From: Diphasiastrum complanatum
Lineage: Eukaryota; Streptophyta; Lycopodiopsida; Lycopodiales; Lycopodiaceae
Direction of reading: 5' to 3'
Assembly: GCA_029204225.1 (NCBI GenBank)
Contig: MU832097.1
Span: 23,516 to 87,515 of the forward strand
Length of the DNA stretch: 64,000 nucleotides
Shown here: piece by piece, positions 45,301 to 55,900 of the stretch
Layout: each line of letters starts with the position of its first letter
How positions within the stretch are numbered: position 1 is the stretch's first letter
The notes under the pieces: generated by a model
What the model was told of the DNA's origin: nothing
The model's input: only the letters and a program-made list of their open reading frames with translations
The model's database searches: none
Position numbers and translations under genes: made by a program

Positions 45301-46566
45301 TTCTAAATTCTAATATGTTAAAGTCTAGAAGTTAGGTTGCTTGTGCAGGGACTTCGTAGGTTTGAATCATTTTCGTTTGTTGAGCTCTTTGGCTGGTTCC
45401 ATCTGTCAATATTGCTCCTCCACTGCAGGCTGAGGTACTTGAAAATATTTTAAGTGGAATATTTATTCAACAGCATGTGGGACCTGCCATGTTGTTAAGA
45501 GATCATCATCGCTGGCAGGTATGTCGTAGACTGTTTGTAGCTTACATTTGTGTCTTTTTAGTGCTTCACTAGCTATTGAATAATCTCATGGAAGTAAAAA
45601 AACAGAAGCAAACTGAGGATTTTGGACATCTCAACAATATTTTCTAAAAGGTTGCCTCTTTGTAATTGTTACTTGATTTTGAGTGCGGTTATTGACTGGG
45701 ATTTGGAGCTTTAGTTTGGCTTTTATCTGTTCTTGTTAATCACTCATGTTTTACAGGAGAACTGTCCTATTTTATATCAAGGTGTTACTGTTGCACTTTA
45801 TATCTACGTTCTTATAAACTTTCAACCAGTCTTTGAGTTTAAAATTGATGGTTTCTAATTAGTGCATGATTTTCATTGCGTATCCTGATACTTTTCTGTT
45901 GCTTGATTCTACTGCCAGGTAAATATTGATAACATGTCTTACGAAGAGTTATATGAGATGTTTGGACCTGGTGGAGGTATCAAAGGAGCTTCAGAAGTTT
46001 TAATGAAGAATCTTCCTTGGCATATTATCCCCGAAGATGGGGCATTAGATACGCTAGGCGAAAGGATTAGTTGCCCTATTTGCTTAGAGGTGCACTTCCC
46101 GATTTGTACGTTTGATCTTTCCCATACGATTGAATTCGCAACCTATCATGTAGGAAAGTGATAATCTGCATGTGCCTGCCAAGTCTCACATGATTAAATT
46201 CAGAAAAATTTGGAGGTTTCAATCATCTCTCGAGTCTCACATGAATAAACTGAGAAAATCTGGGGATTTGGATCTCCTCTCACATGAATAAACTCAGGAG
46301 AATTGGGGGTTCTAATTAGCTAAACGAATGGCATGAAAATATCAACTCATTATGTCACTAATCACCGTGTCTTGGAAGATTTGAATTCAAGAGATTATCT
46401 TATTGCACACATTATATTCTGATGCGGTTTATGACGGTCACAGGGCCTTGATCACGGGCAAACTGCAAGGTGTTTGCCAAATTGTCAGCATACATTCCAC
46501 ATGGACTGCGTTGATAAGTGGCTTATTCTACATGGATCATGTCCTGTCTGCAGAGAGATCATCTAA
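39074..46566 (+). CDS. Membrane RING-H2 E3 ubiquitin ligase, NIP-type, with N-terminal RanBP2 zinc finger (5 exons)
   Basis: Exons 39074-39338, 39454-39626, 45429-45518, 45919-46089 and 46444-46566 join in frame to 273 residues. Residues 6-30 ([10 protein letters not shown]...CSMCNHSRP) fit the RanBP2-type zinc finger W-x-C-x2-C-x3-N-x6-C-x2-C. Residues about 66-135 are hydrophobic and Gly-rich ([33 protein letters not shown]), matching the membrane part of plant NEP-interacting (NIP1/2) RING proteins. A GPAML motif follows at about 164. The RING-H2 ligands are C228, C231, C247, H249, H252, C255, C266 and C269, ending CPVCREII. Arabidopsis NIPs bind the organellar RNA polymerase RPOTmp at plastid membranes; whether that holds here is inference. 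All introns are GT-AG. Intron 2 (5.8 kb) holds a Copia element, and intron 1 opens with (CT)n at its donor. Confidence 0.88.
39340..39391 (+). repeat. (CT)n tract at the 5' splice site of RING intron 1
   Basis: About 52 bases of CT start directly after the GT donor and fill nearly half of the 115-bp intron. Confidence 0.95.
39454..39626 (+). CDS. RING ligase exon 2
   Basis: Follows TTGGCAG. It encodes residues 89-146, the Gly-rich membrane region. The donor ATG|GTAGAA is weak but keeps the frame with exon 3. Confidence 0.8.
40370..40738 (+). repeat. 5' LTR of intronic Copia
   Basis: 369 bp, TGTTGG...TTCA, paired with 44915-45283. Confidence 0.95.
40741..40754 (+). other. Internal (half-tRNA type) primer-binding site
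   Basis: GGTTATGGGCCCAC is the reverse complement of the initiator tRNA-Met anticodon stem and loop (GTGGGCCCATAACC). Drosophila copia is known to prime from such a tRNA half. Confidence 0.7.
40885..41922 (+). pseudogene. gag and protease of intronic Copia
   Basis: Starts [20 protein letters not shown], then [15 protein letters not shown], the gag N-terminus typical of copia-like elements. It is broken by a frameshift at about 41030-41100 and resumes in the frame from 41242 ([20 protein letters not shown]). The zinc knuckle ([14 protein letters not shown]) has lost its second Cys. The protease motif [12 protein letters not shown] follows before a stop at 41922. Confidence 0.85.
41923..42787 (+). 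pseudogene. Integrase of intronic Copia
   Basis: Pre-integrase ([29 protein letters not shown]), then the core in a shifted frame ([35 protein letters not shown]). A TAA near 42571 is followed by TDNGGEY and [16 protein letters not shown]. The catalytic D-D-E residues are visible but split by stops. Confidence 0.85.
42788..44797 (+). CDS. Intact-looking reverse transcriptase and RNase H of intronic Copia
   Basis: A 669-residue open frame. It has the integrase C-terminal part ([20 protein letters not shown]), then RT ([51 protein letters not shown] with the catalytic YVDD) and RNase H ([31 protein letters not shown] [10 protein letters not shown]). A one-base slip near 44790 cuts off the usual C-terminus, visible in the next frame ([15 protein letters not shown]). 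Not translatable as a full polyprotein. Confidence 0.92.
   Translation: MLWAEAANTAVHAINRSPTKALKGKTPYEEWHGHKTTLSYLRSFGCTAFGLISTENRKKLDQRSIKCMLVGYADDAKAYRLYHAGSNEVYISRDVVFHEEDAWHAEKETEQGTNEKLQILVLNEPSKPCEDNDRAEGAEEEIVEQGKDLIVEQPMEAEPRRSIRTKRTPRKFRDMVFLITDEMIREPNTYRESAESMDWNKWKATMVEEMHSIEKNHAWDLVRLPEGKKTIGSKWVFKIKYDADGNVNRYKARIVAKGYSQIHGIEYDDTFAPVARISSIRILVAWATLNYFEICHMDVKTAFLNGDLHEEIYMCQPEGFEVGEGLVCKLNKAIHGLKQASRSWYERIEAFFRREGFSRCNADNSVFFKREGDRLIIAAIYVDDIILIANFVQSLGKCKGKLNHELKDLGNLSYYLGIEVERDRHNRVMRLSQKKYIQDVLEKFGMENCHPVGTPMEYGTKLCKDMCPQTEEEQMDMKRYPFRNLVGSLMYAMICTRPDIAMAVGKLSQFLVNPGLEHWQAAKRILRYLKGTQNIGITYSGNVFSMTGYVDSDWGGDVDDRKSTYGYVFIAGGAAVTWMSCKQRSVALSSTEAEYMGMCQGAKEYLWISNFLSGLGVEDQPKVLYGDNQGCMFLCKNGGFHKRSKHIDLQYHYVRDLVQGNLIKIEYCY
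44915..45283 (+). repeat. 3' LTR of intronic Copia
   Basis: 369 bp, partner of 40370-40738, followed by CTTAA. Confidence 0.95.
45429..45518 (+). CDS. RING ligase exon 3
   Basis: Acceptor CACTGCAG, donor CAG|GTATGT. 30 codons ([20 protein letters not shown]...), matching the conserved LLSGR-VRE-GPAML stretch of NIP proteins. Confidence 0.8.
45919..46089 (+). CDS. RING ligase exon 4
   Basis: Acceptor CTGCCAG, donor GAG|GTGCAC. 57 codons from [20 protein letters not shown] to SCPICLE, the first zinc-ligand pair of the RING. Confidence 0.9.
46444..46566 (+). CDS. RING ligase exon 5
   Basis: Acceptor GTCACAG. 40 codons and TAA, with the remaining RING-H2 ligands ([14 protein letters not shown]). 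Confidence 0.92.
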   Translation, partial: GLDHGQTARCLPNCQHTFHMDCVDKWLILHGSCPVCREII

Positions 46567-47078
46567 TCTCTGATGTGAGTCATGCTTACTCTTCCAGCAG
46601 GCTTCATGCACACCCATTTTACTATGAGAACTTGACTGAGATTGAACTTCCAGCACACTACTCAACATTCTTTCAGCAGCAATCCTATTTGAATCTAGAT
46701 TCTTCTTGATGATCTTGTGATGTGGAGGCAGAATTGAAGTGTTTGAAGAAGGGCCAGGAAGATGATCACATCTGCAACTTTTACTGATCTTATCCACTGC
46801 TGAGCACACTATAGCAAAGAACACTTCCAACTCTCAAGGTAGCACTCCCAGTACTGAATTGGGTCTGAGATCAATGTCATGGTCATCTCATTTGGAGCTG
46901 CATATTGTTCTACAAAACTCATGTACATAAAATGTTCGAGAATACCCATAATCGCCATAGTAGTACGGTGTGAGGGGGAAGATCAGCTAGTCTAAAGGTT
47001 GGGAAGATACTGTTTTTTGCTTGGGAGTTGCTTGCAATGGGAAGGAAGAATGCAGATGCATCCCATCCTTTTGAACCC

Positions 47079-47210
47079 AAATTTATTAAAATGGATATGT
47101 CAAGTCTTACATCTTTTCCAGTTTTAGCTGATCAAGATATGATTGCCAATGCCAAATTTATCAAAATGGATATGTCAAGTCTTACATCTCTTCCGGTTTT
47201 AGCTGATCAA
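47079..47210 (+). repeat. Local tandem duplication (75-bp spacing)
   Basis: Two copies of AAATTTAT(T/C)AAAATGGATATG... lie 75 bp apart. The reading frame through both (KFIKMDMSSLTS twice) has no known domain. Confidence 0.8.
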
Positions 47211-47288
47211 ATTTCTTGCTTTGTAGCTTTGCATGATACAAGGGTTCGAAATATATGCAATCACTTGAGGATAGTGACCATTGCTTAG

Positions 47289-49468
47289 CTTGTTATTGAT
47301 TTCACTTTTTGTATGTCAATTTGTATCCTCTACATTCAATGCAATAAGTGAGGGGGATTTCCAAAGATGAGTGACCACACATAAATAATTGCAATCATTA
47401 AAAAAGTAGTATCATTCCCAACACAAAATCCAAGAAACTAAAACTTTAATGAGAATGAGTATAAAGTCATCGTGAGGTCAAGCAAGTCCGTGCAAAGGTT
47501 GGAGCCAACTTATAAAGTGTAATTTGAAGTTGCAAAATTACATATGTTGCCTCCATTATGGAGGACTATATATCTTTGTAATTCCATGGGTCGATAATAC
47601 CGAAAGGCATTATGCAACAATATGATTGTATGTGATGTATTCTCCTTCCATCTTAGTGGTTTGATGAGTCAAGATGGAAAATAGAAAGGGGTTGAAGCAT
47701 GATATTAGTTTATGTTGACAAGTATGGATTTAAACAAATTTGGGTGCATTTATGATTATACCAAGTCCTGGAATCATATAGAATTCACTAAAACATTCAC
47801 ATTTTACAACTAGTGAGACACGTTCTCGTTAGACTCTATAATTGTATTGTTTGTATAACATACATTGACTTATAAAAATGATGGGTACTTGGTGTGCCTT
47901 GTATATAAATATAGTGTGAATAGAATAAATTAGAACAATTTAAAAACTATGCTAGACCTAGAAGTCAAGTTAGAATTAAAAAAGCTAAGATTGGCAAGTG
48001 CATGAGGAGCATGAAACATGTGAGTGCTTATTTCAGCCAATTTGGTATATCACATGAATCATGTGAGTGTTTCTCTTACTAATTTGGCATCATTAAATTT
48101 AGTTGAAGGGCTGGGATTGGTATTCTTCCCATTTGCCATATAAACAATGCCTTTCTCAAGAATAAAAGGGCACCATATGTCCTTTGTTCTTATGTTCAAT
48201 GAGGAGGAGGAGGAGGCAACTAGAACATCCTTGCTTTTTTGCATTCAATCTTCCTTACTTTGTTGAATGAGTTGTGGTGTAGTCATTCATTTCAATTGAT
48301 TGCATGTAACTAGTGAGTAAAAATGAGAGAGTAAGTACCTCTCCTGACCTTCTTGCATGTGTTTTGCTTTGCTTTGTGGTAATTAGGATTGTGGTTAAGA
48401 TGATTAGTGTTGATAAGTGTCTATTTCAAATTGAAAGAGAGGTAATACTCCTTTGTCAATGATTCCATGCATGATAGGAAGACTAAGACCACTACCAAAA
48501 ACTAGCATGTTTGGGGTAATTTCGAGCTAAACACATTTTTGATTTTAGAAATAAAAGCATGTTTAAATGTTTTGAGGTAAAGATACGATTCCAATTTGAG
48601 ATGAAATGGTGAAATCTACACAAACACTTATAGGACAATGGCTAAACTTTCCTAGCATAGTAACTACTATTTATAGATGAGAGTGATAACTCTCTCTCTC
48701 CCCTCTCAAGGTGTCTTATACCTAAATAATCACTGTGTACAATACAAATCAACCAAGGTTACAAATAATGAGGAGTAAACTAATAAAAAAAAATAATTGG
48801 AGCATTAATTTTCTTAGACAAGAATATTTCGGGGACAAAGCTTAGTTTGCTATGAAAGCATACAATACAACTATATTGATGGCTTAAAAGAGAAAGTTAA
48901 GACATACATCACATTGATCTTGCTCCATGGATGTGAGTGGGGAGGAAGCATCCATCACACAAGAATAGCAACTTACGAAAATCAATTTTGACTTCTTAAA
49001 TAGGAGTGAAGCAAAGCATACAAGCATCCTACATGGTGGTGCAAAATGGCAAGTTACCTCAAAGATTTGAAAGTGGATGGTGATTCAATGGCAAAAGGTG
49101 GATTTGACCATATCCCAGAATTTGAGTGAATTGAAATTTGTATTAAAGGAGAAGTTCGCTAAAATTCAATGGAAAGAGCCATCGAAGAGAAAAATGCTAA
49201 TACAATAGAGAATGGATGGATAAGGAGATATGGATTGCAAGAGCTCATGAATAATCTGGACAAAGTTTCATAATTTGTTCAAAACGTCATGGTGTTCTTC
49301 CATAAAAAATTATTTGGAAATAAACACAAAAAATTGTAGAATTTTTGTTGGGACACATAATTTTCTTAAATTGAGATTGTTTGGCAACACTTTTGACTAT
49401 AGATCATTGTCTTTGTACATGGCTACTTTTGAATTGGTCCCAAAGACCATTGATCTCAACGGTTTTTT

Positions 49469-49473
<5 letters not shown>
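47289..49473. other. Unassigned intergenic stretch
   Basis: No gene or recognisable transposon. AT-rich with a short GAGGAGGAGG tract at about 48200. Confidence 0.35.

Positions 49474-49516
<43 letters not shown>
49474..49516. repeat. (TA)n microsatellite
   Basis: About 43 bases of TA after a T12 run. Confidence 0.97.
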
Positions 49517-49518
<2 letters not shown>

Positions 49519-51725
49519 TGGATAGTACCTTTCTATACCCGCTACATTATGCTAAGTACATGGTGGTTGCAAGACGCATAGGTCATAATTTTTAGAGGTC
49601 TTCCACCTTTGCCTTTGTTAGTATCTTTTTCTTTTTAAGTCACTTTGCAAATTCATCCTCTTCTACTTGCTTGTTTTGCAAGTTAAACATGTAATGATGT
49701 TGATAAGTTTAGCCACATCTTGTAGACAACAAAAGCTTCATCTTCAAGTTTCATTGTTGCTTCTTCAACAAGCTTCTACCCTACACATAAAGGTATGTTA
49801 CCTACAACTATATATATAGTAAAAACAAAATATTCTCTTTCACACAAGCATGGGTGATGACATTACTAAGCTTTTCCTCTTGCAGTGCCCTATTGCTTTA
49901 TCTCCCTATGATGAAATGCTTCTTGGTTTCCAAGGAGAGGCTCGAAATTGAGACCAAAGAAACGTTGGATGTCAAGCTAAACAACTGAGCCAACCCCCCC
50001 TTGGGTCCTATGCTGAAATGAAAATCACTTGGTAAGAATACTCTCTTTGCATTCAATCAATATGTCTATTGTAGATTATTGTTCCACCAGCATTTTTGGG
50101 CAATGAATAAATTTTCAGATTAGTGATGGTATAGCCAATGCTGACCTACTGTCACAGATTTCACATACTTTTAACATGTTTTAGGACTTCTTTTACAATG
50201 CTTTTTAAACATTTGATTGCTACTTGGATAGTGACTAATGGCATACATGAATACTATATTATTTGCTACTATTTCAATGATGGTAGTGTTTTAGGCTATG
50301 TTAATGCAACGCTTTCCCACATAGTAGTCTTTTCGTAGATACATCAATCTACGTTAAAGCTATGATTAATGCTTAAAGTCTTTGTTGCTCCATTGCTCAT
50401 GTAGCATTCAACATTAAAGAAGAACTTTGACTTCAACTCTTGTCTGCGATTGACAGTTCATTTCATTCAATTCGGTTTTAAATCATAGATTTACGAAAGC
50501 ACTACAGCTATAAAATCTAACTACACTTGTATACATAACTTCCTATAATCCAACATGAATACATAATATTTTTTTTTGAACTAATGGAGCCGTTTATGAA
50601 TATGAACACTGTAAGTGCTAACAACAAGTTTTTCTCTATATGGTACTTTTAATTTAAGGTTTATGGTCTAGCAATCTATAATGAGGACTTGATAATGAAT
50701 ATGTTTTAATCTTAAATAGTCTGGCATCATTACAAGAAAAGTTTAACATTTTGACACTTATCCAGGTATCCGTTATTAACGACGTTTATTTATGCATAAG
50801 CTATGAAACTTTTCATTAGCCATAAGGATTAGCACGACATGGATTTGTCCTGATACCTAAATAAATGTCCGGGCTAACCTTGATGAAAATAACGAAACAT
50901 GTCTCCACTATAATTTGACATTCCATGGTTTTGACTAGAATGTTTCTGAAAAGCATGGATATGCTTAGGACAAATGACAACAATACGTAACTAAATTTGC
51001 TTGAGCAAGCGGTTGTAAGATTTAGTATGGTACAAACATGCCTAATACCTTCGTACTTGTCCTTGTCAATCTTAGTACCAATGCATTGTGCCCATGTAGA
51101 AGTTCAACCCCTGTAATTAAAAAATTGGTTGATATACACCTAAAAAGCATGGATATGCTCAAGAGTGGTGACATCAGTGCATGATTTATTGATTTATGCA
51201 CCAATCACAAAAGTTAGAATGGTATGATTTTGGCTTAACATCTAGATGTATGTCTAAGTATTATCGTTGTGTTGTGAGTATATATGATTAGAATTTGTAT
51301 ACAATTTTACATTTTAACTAAAAATGATATGGTCCAATAACCTATATATTGATCAACATGCACGAATCCTGATATGATGATATTAGGATTTGGCCTATCG
51401 CTTAAAAACTCTGTAATAAATGGAAAGACTGGACTATGATTCATAAATTTCATTTATAAATCATAGTTGTATAATTTATTTTGTACATAGATAACAACTA
51501 ACGTTTAGCTATGACACCTATCTTTTCCATTGTACTAACTCGTTCGGTTTTGTGTTATGAAATAGTCATTGATAGCAACTGAATGTCTTGCAATATATTA
51601 TGTTGTATGATGCTTTTTAAAGTACTATATGAACTTTTCATCTTTATTTTACCTTGTTGTATTATAAATAAAAGCTTCAAAGAGTTTGGTCTTGCTTTGT
51701 CAAGAGGAACTATGTGATCTTTTGT

Positions 51726-51726
<1 letters not shown>
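49517..51726. other. Unassigned intergenic stretch
   Basis: No coding or RNA gene recognised. Confidence 0.35.

Positions 51727-51775
<49 letters not shown>
51727..51775 (+). repeat. (CT)n microsatellite
   Basis: About 49 bases of CT. Confidence 0.97.
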
Positions 51776-51780
<5 letters not shown>

Positions 51781-52788
51781 CTGCTGACATACTGCTCAAG
51801 TCAAAGAAGTTTTCTTATTGCTTGCTAAAATGACAATCAAGTTGGAAACCAATAGCCCTAGACATTAAGCAAATGTATATCCATTTTCCTCGTACATCCT
51901 AGTAATAATTTTGACCACGGACATAAACCAAAAATTGAAAGTGCATAATTGAAAAGATCTGACAAAACAAGAATGGGATAGACCAGTAATAGATTCTAGT
52001 TAACCATTGTTCACACATGTAAATACTTGCAGTTTCTTGTTCAGCTAAAAGATCCAGGGCATTATCTAGCATAATTTCTTGAAGCTGGCCAAGGCAATCT
52101 GCAAGCCATTATGCCCATAACTGCCCATGCAGCCAGAAAAAAGATCTAACTTGCATTGTTTACGCCAGGTAAAGCACCTGACATGCCTCCATGAGAGCCG
52201 ACCCTCAGGCACAGACCATCACACCTGTAAAGGCCCCCACCCAGGGACTTTAATCCTTCTGAAAGGAGTTACCTGACAATAAATCTTAATTCCAAGGATT
52301 TTAATTTTTTTATATATAACAAAAGAGTTGGTTCCTGGTTTCACTTCTGACCATAATTCAAAATATGCTCAAAAAACTTTTCAGATGTTGTCATTTGAGG
52401 CCCAGTTAGGGAGTGTGTGAGTAGCATAAAGGAACCCTAAAGTGACACTTTGCTGAACCCATCATCTTTGCTATAACATCATTTTTTATTTTTTTTATAG
52501 TTCTCTCAATTCACATGTTTCAAAAAAATGTTTGAGATTTTGAATCTCATTTGTAAACTAGTTCTGCCTATGCACAATGACAATATATTGCTTTCATGAA
52601 GGTAAAATTGTGTTAGGTGAAACCTGGGTAGCTTTTCTACAATAGCTCGACCATGAATCTCAATAATGATGAATCTTTCTTAAATCATTCCAATTCAAAA
52701 AGCTAGAATTAAACAATAGACAAGCTCAGCATTCTTGCTTAAATTATAAATGACGCAGAGTCTTCATAGCACTAACACTCATGACGGT
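51776..52788. other. Region downstream of the p24 gene
   Basis: Should contain the 3' UTR of the minus-strand p24 gene near 52500-52788. No other gene recognised. Confidence 0.35.
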
Positions 52789-52933
52789 CTAAAGCAATTT
52801 TTTCCTCTCAAAAAAAGACTTCAAATGCCACAACTGCCAGCCAGCCACTGCCAAGCAAATGAAAAGGGAGGCAATGCTGAACCATGCCACTCTAGCATTC
52901 GTCACCTCATTCACGTTGCGCATTTCAGACTCC
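52789..52933 (-). CDS. p24 exon 4
   Basis: 145 bp, acceptor CATGCAG. Encodes ESEMRNVNEVTNARV, the membrane helix and the KKLL tail, then TAG. Confidence 0.95.
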
Positions 52934-55900
52934 CTGCATGTACGGACATAAACCAAATCACACCACGGAAGAGTTTCAATATTTTCTTCGATGACTCATC
53001 CAAATATTTAATTTAGCAAATGACGGGAGTATCCTTTTTATAAGTACAAATAAATCGCAGCTTTTGACTACCTCTCTCTCAAGTACAACATCTCTTGATG
53101 AATAGACTCAACCATATCTTCAAGCTTCCTTAGCTCGAGCTCCATACCCTGTAGTCATAATAAATCTTTAGTATTCAGGAATGCACAGTTTTATGGTTAC
53201 AATATATAAAGGTTAAGGAGATGACTCAGGGGTGATGTTCATCTTCCAACTAAAACCTGAGAAAGCTCCTCCAAAAACTAGCTAAACTACTCTCTCATCT
53301 GCAATTCAATAAAAAATAAGGACAAAAATTCCATACAGACAATTAGACCAGTTATAGACAACTATGAAACTGGTTTCCTTGATGTTTGATGCGAGCAATA
53401 GTAGCATTTACACGTGAACGAAACAGGGGAAATGAAGTGTCTCTGAAAGAGAGAGACAAACTAGGTATAATTGAGAGTCCTTTGTTGGGGGGGGGGGGGG
53501 GGGAGGGGGGGGGTCCATACTGACAGCTATAACAGCAAACATTCTTGTTCAAACTTCACTAGTATGTTAAGTCATTACTTAAACATAATGGATGAAGCTC
53601 AATCTTTACCTTTACAAAGTTCCTCAAAGAGACTAAGACCACCAACTCCATGCATAATACAGATTATATGCTATGACATTTCTCCTCATGGAGGTAACAA
53701 TATGAAAAAGTCCACATTGATTCCACTTGGTCAACACTGCAGCTTAAAAAAGTTGCTTAATCCAATTTGTTAACAGTAAAATATCTCAAATCACAAACAT
53801 GTGAACTTTTACTCGATGGAGTCCGAACACAATCTTAGAGCATCAACCCATGATGCAAAAGAGCCCACAAACCATTGTGAAACAATGTGTTGATTTTCAG
53901 TCCTATAGAAATTCAATAAGGTTGAGCCTCCAACTTGGGTAGGGTTTAAGAATCAAAGGGTTCTGACTGAACATAACTGCCTCGGGGCTCTAAGATCACG
54001 AGCTGCAGATTGTAAGGAAATCAAATTCTCTCAAATAGAGACACTAAGGAACAGATCCATGACTGGTTAACACTTAGGGAGTCACGAAAGGCAACCACAG
54101 CACAAATCCAGTCCTGTTTAAAATAAGGACTTGAGAAGATCAGCTGCTTAAAGCAACTCGCTCGACACACGATATCAACTGGTTGAAGGTGGCATTTTCA
54201 GAAAATGCTGGAGAAACGGAATTGAAATGTAGTATATTTTCATAAATATGTTCGACGGACAGAGACTTGCCTTTGCCATGAAACAAATTGAGAATTTTTT
54301 CAACGTTATATCCTAGATACCTCAGGCCCAGAAATCAATGCACAATACAAACACTTTCTCAATAAGTTTTTAATGTCACAGAGGACTAACATTATTTGGA
54401 CCATAGTTGCAACCGAACATTTGAAATGCGTTTCAAACGTTTGGCAAAATCATCCAAACGTTTGGAACCCTTTTACCCACTTTTAGAGTGTAAAATTTAA
54501 GGTTTTTACAGTGGTATGTCTAAAAAAATGATCATTGCCAGTTATACTACAAAATACGTTTCTTTGTGATGCAACTTAGCTAATTAAATCATTCTAAGAC
54601 TGAATCTAAGTCATACATTTCAATGATAGCATTTAGCAATAGAAAATCACAGAACAAGACCATACAGATGTAGATCAAAAACATTTTAAGCAATTACAAG
54701 CTATTAGGACAACAAATCCTCAATGTATTCATAATCAGAGAGCACCAAAATTTGGCCCTTTAGCCTTGAGGTCACGCAGCCCCCAGAAGCAAAAAAATTT
54801 GCCATTTTTTAGGGGGGCCGTGGCCACTTTTTGGGGGGAAAAAAATGAAAAAAAAAACCTTCAAATCTGGCCGTTTGGAAACGCGTTTGGAACCTCTTCC
54901 TTGCGTTTGGTTGCAACAGTGGACAGAACTAAAATCTCTTTGTGAGATTCGAAATGTACTCAAATTCACAAAAAATTCAATTTGAGAAGTTGGTAATGTC
55001 ATTAAGTAAAACTTAGAACATTTATGCAGACAAAACGTTTACGGCCAATTGTTAGAAAAAATGTGATTTGTCAATGTTTGGCTAGATCTACTCACGGTGT
55101 GGTGTAGTGTAGAGAGAATCCTCCGCTTCCTAAGTTTCTACCAAGCTTCAGACGGAATGCGAAAATAGAAAAAAACAATGATGAAGCACTGAGGCTTACC
55201 CAATAATGCTCGAATTAGAAATGAAACTAATCTAAGATGACAAAATGTAAAACCTCATCGGGAACATACCAAAAGCTGGAATACCGAAGACAACTCTAAG
55301 TGACTATACAGTTAGAACTATTTTCATGATTTTCTTATAAGATGTGACACTTGTTGAGTAACAAAATAATTAAGATACTTAACCAGTTTACAAACAAATC
55401 TCTACTGGTACAAAGACAAGAACGCTTCTACAATTAAGAAGTAATTACTCCATGACGATAGGATATTTATATTTGATATTCCTAGCCTTTCGTTAAAGGA
55501 AAACCAAGAGTTGTATAAGTGTCTAAATAGTGATTATGACTCTCTACAATGACAATATAAACAAATGATCATTGACACACTCAATGAGACATTGACATAC
55601 CTAACGCAATGCACAAGCACAAAGTATCCATGATTCTACTATTCCCCAATGAGTTCTAACTAAAGTTTTATAAGCCAAACTTTCACACACACATTAGGTT
55701 TTTTTTTTCCCTCTAATTTTGAAGTGTCCGTTTGAAACAGAGTTTCATTGAATGAAACGTGTTTTGATGAAACACTGCTGTCAGAAAGGTTCTAATAGGA
55801 GTTCTAATAGGAGATGTGCACACATCCAAATAGCTCAGGAGTTTGTGTGCCCAGTCTCAATCAGTGGCTGAGATGCAGTGATCACCGTGATCCAACAATT

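Noticed and set aside
46537..46830. 97-residue minus-strand ORF downstream of the RING gene
   Set aside because: It overlaps the last RING exon and its 3' UTR in antisense and shows no domain.
47240..47260. tRNA B-box-like GGTTCGAAAT
   Set aside because: No matching A box, acceptor stem or cloverleaf around it. No tRNA gene was found in the window.
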